Origin: an uncultured Coriobacteriaceae bacterium
GTDB lineage: Bacteria > Actinomycetota > Coriobacteriia > Coriobacteriales > QAMH01
Direction: 5' to 3'
Assembly: GCA_900556425.1 (NCBI GenBank)
Contig: USOR01000008.1
Span: 1 to 14,893 of the forward strand
DNA: 14,893 bases
The first letter of the stretch is position 1. Each line of letters starts with the position of its first letter. The position numbers and the translations under genes are program-made. Under the pieces are notes generated by a model that did no database searches, was not told where the DNA came from, and saw only the letters and a list, made by a program, of their open reading frames with translations. Below, piece after piece: positions 12,115 through 14,893 of this stretch.

Positions 12115-14658
12115 ATGTTTGAGAAATTCACTGATAAGGCCCGCCGCGTTCTTGTCCTCGCACAGGAGGAAGCACGCGAGCTGGAGCAGTCCTATGTGGG
12201 CACCGAGCATTTGCTTCTCGGTCTGATTCGCGAAGGCGAGGGCATCGCAGCCCGTGCCTTGCATCAACTTAACGTTACGTACGACGAGGTCATCAGCCAG
12301 ATCAAGGAGATCACCGAGCAGGATTCTCCTGCGGCTGCGGGTCACATCCCGTTCACGCCGCGGGCCAAGCGCGTGCTCGAGGGCGCGCTGCGCGAGACTC
12401 TGCAGCTTGGCCAGAACTACATCTCGACCGAGCATCTGCTGCTTGGCATCATCCGCGAGGGCAATGGCGTTGCCATGCAGGTCCTTGCGAATATCGGCAT
12501 CGAGGGCAACCAAGTCCGCGAGGCGGTTTCCGAGCTCATCAACAGCGCCCCCACGCCCGTTCCGTATGCCCCGATGGGTGCGCAGCAGCCGGGCGGACGC
12601 CCAAACCAGGGCTCCGCGCTCGACGAGTTCGGCACCGACCTCACCAAGCTTGCCGCGCAAGACGGGCTCGATCCGGTCATCGGCCGCGAGCGCGAGATTG
12701 ATCGCGTCGAGCAAATCCTTTCGCGCCGTACCAAGAACAATCCGCTGCTCATTGGCGAGCCCGGTGTCGGCAAGACCGCCGTCGCCGAGGGTCTGGCCCA
12801 GCTTATCGCAGATGGCCAGGTACCCGACGTGCTGCGCAACAAGCGTCTCGTGACGCTCGACGTCTCGGCGCTCGTCGCTGGTTCCAAATATCGCGGCGAG
12901 TTCGAGGATCGCCTCAAGAGCGTCGTCAAGGAAGTCAAGGACGACGGTAACATCATCCTGTTCATCGACGAGATGCACACGCTCATCGGCGCTGGCAGCG
13001 CTGAGGGCTCCATCGATGCCGCCGCCATTCTCAAGCCGCCGCTGTCACGTGGCGAAATCCAGGTGATTGGCGCGACGACCACCGATGAGTATCGCAAGCA
13101 TGTCGAGAAGGATTCGGCGCTCTCGCGTCGCTTCCAGACGGTCATGGTCGAGGAGCCCACCATCGAGCAGTCCATCGAGATCCTCAACGGCCTCAAGGAC
13201 CACTACGAGGCGCATCATCGCGTGCACTTCACCGACGAGGCCATCGAGGCGGCCGTCACGCTCTCCAACCGCTACGTGCAGGATCGCTTCTTGCCGGACA
13301 AGGCCATCGACCTCATCGACGAGGCGGGTGCGCGCATGCGCATCAGCAACATGTCGGTTCCCGAGGACGTCGCCAAGGTCTCCGACAGGCTCAAGAAGCT
13401 CCGTGCGCAGAAGGAAGAGGAGGTCAGGCACCAGAACTTCGAGGCTGCCGCTCATCTGCGCGACAAGGAGAAGGAACTGATCCGCGAGCGTGCCGAGCTC
13501 GAGGAGAAGTGGCGCGAGGAGGCGGCGCTCAACGTCGCCACCGTCGATACCGACCAGATTGCCGATGTCGTCTCGCTCGCGACGGGCGTTCCCGTTTCGA
13601 GTCTGACCGAGGCCGAAACCGCGCGTCTGCTCCGCATGGAGGATGCGCTGCACGAGCGCGTTATCGGCCAGAACGAGGCGGTCACGGCACTTTCGAAGTC
13701 GATTCGCCGTAGTCGCGCCGGCCTCAAGGACCCGCGTCGTCCCATGGGCTCCTTCATCTTCCTCGGTCCTTCGGGCGTGGGCAAGACCGAGCTCTCCAAG
13801 GCGCTTGCCGAGTTCCTTTTTGGCACCGAGGACGCGTTGCTCAACTTCGACATGTCGGAGTACATGGAGAAGCACACGGTCAGCCGCCTTATCGGTTCGC
13901 CCCCGGGCTACGTGGGTTACGACGAGGGCGGTCAGCTCACCAAGGCCGTGCGTCAGAAGCCGTATTCGGTCGTGCTTTTCGACGAGATCGAGAAAGCGCA
14001 CCCGGACGTCTTCAACGTGCTGCTCCAGATTCTCGAAGAGGGTCATCTCACCGACGGACAGGGCCGCAAGGTCGACTTCCGCAACACGATCATCATCATG
14101 ACGAGCAATGTCGGTTCTCAGGCTATCCGCGAGTTCAGCCGCCAGAACGAGAGCATGGGCTCCATGGTTGAGGATATGATGCAGGGCGACATGGCTGCCA
14201 TGGCGAAGAAGATCGCCGAGCTGCAGACCCAGGTTGACGAGGCGTTGCGCAACACGTTCCGCCCCGAATTCCTCAACCGCATCGACGACGTGATTACGTT
14301 CAATGCGCTGACGTCTGCCGAAATCGAGCCGATTGTGAATCTGCAGCTCGTCAAGGTGCGCGAGCGTCTTGCCGAGCGTCGCATCGACCTCGAGGTCAAG
14401 CCCGCAGCGGTCGAGCAGCTTGCCATCGACGGTTACGACCCCGTGTACGGCGCACGTCCGCTGAAGCGTCTGGTCCAGCGCGAGGTTGTCGATCGCGTTG
14501 CCAACGAGATGATTGCGGGGCATGTGTTGGAAGGCTCCAAGGTCATCATCGATATGGATATCATGGACGGTTACACCTGCACGGTGGAAGCTCCACAGGT
14601 TGTGGAAAGCGTGCATGAGGATGCCGCCGACGGTTCCTACGAGGTGCCTGAGGCATAA
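12115..14658 (+). CDS. clpC: ATP-dependent Clp protease ATPase subunit ClpC
   Basis: 847 residues, the size of actinobacterial ClpC1. An N-terminal double Clp_N repeat (~1-140) is followed by the first AAA+ module with Walker A GEPGVGKT (214-221) and Walker B ILFIDEMHTLIGAG. The middle (M) domain with a UVR motif lies at about 427-462 (KLRAQKEEEVRHQNFEAA). The second AAA+ module has Walker A GPSGVGKT (551-558) and Walker B LFDEIEKAHPD, and the ClpB-type small domain is at the C-terminus. The ATPase unfolds substrates and feeds them to ClpP. The start MFEKFTDKARR is the family's standard one and is preceded by AGGAGG at 12099-12104. The frame is open further upstream, but nothing there is conserved. 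ctsR and mcsAB, which precede clpC in Firmicutes, are absent. Confidence 0.98.
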   Translation: MFEKFTDKARRVLVLAQEEARELEQSYVGTEHLLLGLIREGEGIAARALHQLNVTYDEVISQIKEITEQDSPAAAGHIPFTPRAKRVLEGALRETLQLGQNYISTEHLLLGIIREGNGVAMQVLANIGIEGNQVREAVSELINSAPTPVPYAPMGAQQPGGRPNQGSALDEFGTDLTKLAAQDGLDPVIGREREIDRVEQILSRRTKNNPLLIGEPGVGKTAVAEGLAQLIADGQVPDVLRNKRLVTLDVSALVAGSKYRGEFEDRLKSVVKEVKDDGNIILFIDEMHTLIGAGSAEGSIDAAAILKPPLSRGEIQVIGATTTDEYRKHVEKDSALSRRFQTVMVEEPTIEQSIEILNGLKDHYEAHHRVHFTDEAIEAAVTLSNRYVQDRFLPDKAIDLIDEAGARMRISNMSVPEDVAKVSDRLKKLRAQKEEEVRHQNFEAAAHLRDKEKELIRERAELEEKWREEAALNVATVDTDQIADVVSLATGVPVSSLTEAETARLLRMEDALHERVIGQNEAVTALSKSIRRSRAGLKDPRRPMGSFIFLGPSGVGKTELSKALAEFLFGTEDALLNFDMSEYMEKHTVSRLIGSPPGYVGYDEGGQLTKAVRQKPYSVVLFDEIEKAHPDVFNVLLQILEEGHLTDGQGRKVDFRNTIIIMTSNVGSQAIREFSRQNESMGSMVEDMMQGDMAAMAKKIAELQTQVDEALRNTFRPEFLNRIDDVITFNALTSAEIEPIVNLQLVKVRERLAERRIDLEVKPAAVEQLAIDGYDPVYGARPLKRLVQREVVDRVANEMIAGHVLEGSKVIIDMDIMDGYTCTVEAPQVVESVHEDAADGSYEVPEA

Positions 14659-14735
14659 GGCACGCGAACTGCGCGCATAGAGGTTGCCAGGCGTGCGTCA
14701 TTGCAATGAGGACGGCATGCCGCGAAGTTCTTGAG

Positions 14736-14774
14736 CAGGGGGCGTTTCCGAAAGGAGCGCCCCCTGTTTGTGTT
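14736..14774 (+). terminator. Strong intrinsic terminator of clpC
   Basis: CAGGGGGCG (14736-14744) and CGCCCCCTG (14758-14766) form a 9-bp GC-rich stem, which is extended inside by TCC-GAAA-GGA. It is followed by TTTGTGTT. Upstream of it, 14659-14735 holds no gene, only the palindrome TCATTGCAATGA at 14698-14709. Confidence 0.9.
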
Positions 14775-14848
14775 AATGACTTCAGGCTTGAGGCGCTACC
14801 CGAAACAGGCCTAAAAGTGGCAATTATTTTCGTTTTCCTGGCGCGTTA

Positions 14849-14879
14849 TTGCTCGAGGCGTAAGGCCGATTGGCATAAT
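14849..14879 (+). promoter_or_regulatory. Candidate promoter for a gene beyond the window
   Basis: CATAAT at 14874-14879 is preceded by TG at the extended -10 position, with TTGCTC at 14849-14854 a slightly long 19 bp upstream. No coding sequence is seen between 14659 and the window end, so it would serve a gene to the right. Confidence 0.35.
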
Positions 14880-14893
14880 CCCAGGTCGCGAAA

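Noticed and set aside
13045..14616. A 523-codon open frame on the minus strand
   Set aside because: It is the shadow of clpC in GC-rich DNA, with no recognisable domain and no ribosome-binding site.

Overview
The window is a stretch of a high-GC Gram-positive chromosome, most likely an anaerobic gut actinobacterium of the class Coriobacteriia. This is inferred from several things together: GC-rich coding DNA, an 847-residue actinobacterial-type ClpC, a secreted papain-like peptidase with a lectin-like domain and C-terminal repeats resembling DUF5648, and intergenic REP-like repeats. No 16S gene or species marker is present, so the assignment is only to class level.

Layout. Positions 1-1300 hold the 3' end of a trans-polyprenyl diphosphate synthase, followed 7 bp later by an apparently cytoplasmic protein with two peptidoglycan-binding-like domains. 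Positions 1546-4605 hold three tandem NlpC/P60 peptidoglycan hydrolase genes. The first two have long coiled-coil N-termini; the third is a short form with little more than the catalytic domain. Positions 4606-4983 are non-coding and full of short repeats: a REP-like motif with copies elsewhere in the window, and a 25-bp-arm inverted repeat. Positions 4984-5668 hold a divergent pair of small regulators, an XRE-type repressor and a stand-alone LytTR-domain protein, in DNA that looks AT-richer than its surroundings. Positions 5920-9039 encode a large secreted C1A (papain-like) cysteine peptidase whose catalytic domain is split between His and Asn by about 235 residues that look like two PPC-type beta-sandwich modules. 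After a tRNA-Pro(CGG) gene with its own terminator, the rest is housekeeping: tatA, greA, lysS, a small glutaredoxin and clpC, ended by a strong intrinsic terminator. The final ~110 bases have no gene but carry a promoter-like sequence for something downstream.

How the genes may fit together. The left two thirds is an envelope-centred neighbourhood: isoprenoid lipid synthesis, peptidoglycan recognition, three secreted wall hydrolases, two small regulators and a secreted adhesive-looking protease. One hydrolase has a twin-arginine signal sequence, and tatA lies in the same window. The right third (greA-lysS-grx-clpC) is a conserved transcription, translation and proteostasis block. No phage, transposase, CRISPR array or integrase was seen. 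The most unusual items are the interrupted papain domain, the modular exchange among the hydrolases, and a composite repeat found upstream of both the hydrolase cluster and the regulator pair.
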